Assembly: GCF_003584135.1 (NCBI RefSeq)
Contig: NZ_QXFI01000008.1
Span: 111,088 to 175,087 of the forward strand
Length of the DNA: 64,000 nucleotides
Source: Flagellimonas pelagia
GTDB taxonomy: Bacteria > Bacteroidota > Bacteroidia > Flavobacteriales > Flavobacteriaceae
Direction of reading: 5' to 3'
In this document: piece by piece, positions 63,304 to 64,000 of the stretch
Layout: each line of letters starts with the position of its first letter
How positions within the stretch are numbered: the stretch's first letter is position 1
Translations under genes and position numbers: made by a program
The notes under the pieces: generated by a model
Seen by the model: only the letters and a program-made list of their open reading frames with translations
Told to the model about the DNA's origin: nothing
Database searches by the model: none

Positions 63304-63939
63304 TCAATTTTTGCAGTTAGACGCCCTCCTGTGTGACTCCACCCCGGGGAGCATTATCAAGTATAGAACTTTGTTTTTTAAGCCCGGAGCATTTTTTACA
63401 TCTTTGTAAAGCGACTTAAATTCACCAAAATAGACATCAAAAAAGCTTCCTGAGTCCATTTCCCGAGTTATGCCATATTGGATGGGAAGTTCCTCGTCTT
63501 GATATGTTCCAAATATCCTGTCCCATATATTTAAAAGGTTACAGAAATTGGTGTCCATATACAGGGGATTTCTACCATGATGCACACGATGGTGCGAAGG
63601 AGTCAATATAAGTTTGCCAAGAAAACCAAATTGTCCTTTTTTCAGCACAAGTTCTCCAATATGGATAAAAGTAGCATAAGTGATATCCAACAAGAGGGTG
63701 GAAAAAAACAATTTTGGATCTACACCCTAGAGCATACACGTTGCGGTACGGACAAAATCTGCATAAGTAAATTCAAGAAAAAAATGAGCATGGTTAACGA
63801 ATAGGTTCATGGTCTCCGTAGCATGGTGGGGAGAGTGGAGGCACCAAAGGATTCGTACTTTATGCCCAAAATAGTGATAGATATAACTGCCAATTATTTT
63901 CAATTGGTGTCTCAAAAGCATTCGATTTTTCCTCCACAA
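63304..63939 (-). pseudogene. Sterol desaturase/fatty acid hydroxylase family, interrupted by an in-frame stop
   Basis: The frame carries the di-iron histidine motifs: LHSPHHATE early, and LTPSHHRVHHGRNPLYMDTNFCNLLNIWDRIFGTYQDE later, separated by the expected hydrophobic core. A TAG at 63727-63729 (minus strand) falls between TATCML and GVDPKLFF in one continuous frame, and upstream of 63939 the same frame meets a TGA, so the N-terminal part is also broken. It is a pseudogene, unless the stop is a sequencing error. The gene reaches towards the window end. Confidence 0.8.
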
Positions 63940-64000
63940 TGTGCTACTTCAGCTAAAATGGCACTGAATTCTTATTTTTTCAAGTGATACATTAAAATTT

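Noticed and set aside
63727..63729. Programmed readthrough or pyrrolysine at the TAG in the desaturase-like gene
   Set aside because: The same frame is broken again upstream of 63939, so ordinary decay is simpler.
1..64000. tRNA/rRNA genes, CRISPR arrays, prophage genes, replication origin
   Set aside because: None was recognised while reading both strands; short tRNAs could be missed without a dedicated search.

Overview
The window is a chromosomal segment of a marine-type Flavobacteriia bacterium (Bacteroidota), probably close to Muricauda/Allomuricauda-like Flavobacteriaceae; the genus is an inference. The evidence is Bacteroidetes-specific machinery (type IX secretion plug protein and PorT, lipoprotein TamL, a short RpoD without region 1.1, an AccD without its zinc ribbon, a TonB-dependent receptor with a carboxypeptidase-like N-terminal domain), TAnnTTTG-type -7 promoter boxes, and the near absence of Shine-Dalgarno sequences.

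Positions 1-36153 are mostly ordinary core genome: nqrA (partial), T9SS plug, apaG, pruA, a creatininase-family enzyme, two DJ-1-type genes, rsmG, a fatty acid desaturase, an aminotransferase, trkH/trkA, menG-porT, an rRNA methyltransferase, tamL, fbaA-accD, rpsO-pnp, rpoD, rpe and a ypdA-tlpA-gpx thiol/redox group. One small likely acquired patch carries a TraO-like gene between two related terminator copies (27181-28200). The rpsO-pnp spacer holds five successive perfect hairpins.

Positions 36341-52041 form a lithotrophy region. A sulfide:quinone-oxidoreductase-like flavoprotein, a TusE-like and a DsrE-like protein make up a sulfur operon (36446-38535). They are followed by a complete uptake [NiFe]-hydrogenase locus: hypA-hypB-hypC plus a divergent Aat-like transferase and a TPR protein on the minus strand, and divergently hyaA-hyaB-hyaC-hyaD-hypF-hypD-hypE on the plus strand, closed by a convergent histidine-rich nickel transporter. 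The small subunit has all six cysteines typical of the O2-tolerant [4Fe-3S] proximal cluster. The dyad TGAC-N4-GTCATAT lies at an identical distance (29.5 bp from dyad centre) upstream of a -7-like box before the sulfur operon and before hyaA. The same central dyad has a -7-like box at the same distance on the other strand before hypA. This points to one regulator, probably Crp/Fnr-like, co-activating sulfide and H2 oxidation.

Positions 52194-64000 are accessory and partly decayed. A six-gene minus-strand cluster (acyl-CoA ligase, esterase lipoprotein, TonB-dependent receptor without a SusD, pectinacetylesterase-like protein, second esterase, AraC regulator) looks like an ester-compound utilisation module. 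It is flanked by about 190-bp diverged direct repeats that include remnants of an IS110-family transposase, and by broken genes on both sides: an M20 amidohydrolase with a one-base frameshift and a sterol-desaturase-family gene with an in-frame stop. No tRNA, rRNA, CRISPR array or replication origin was recognised.
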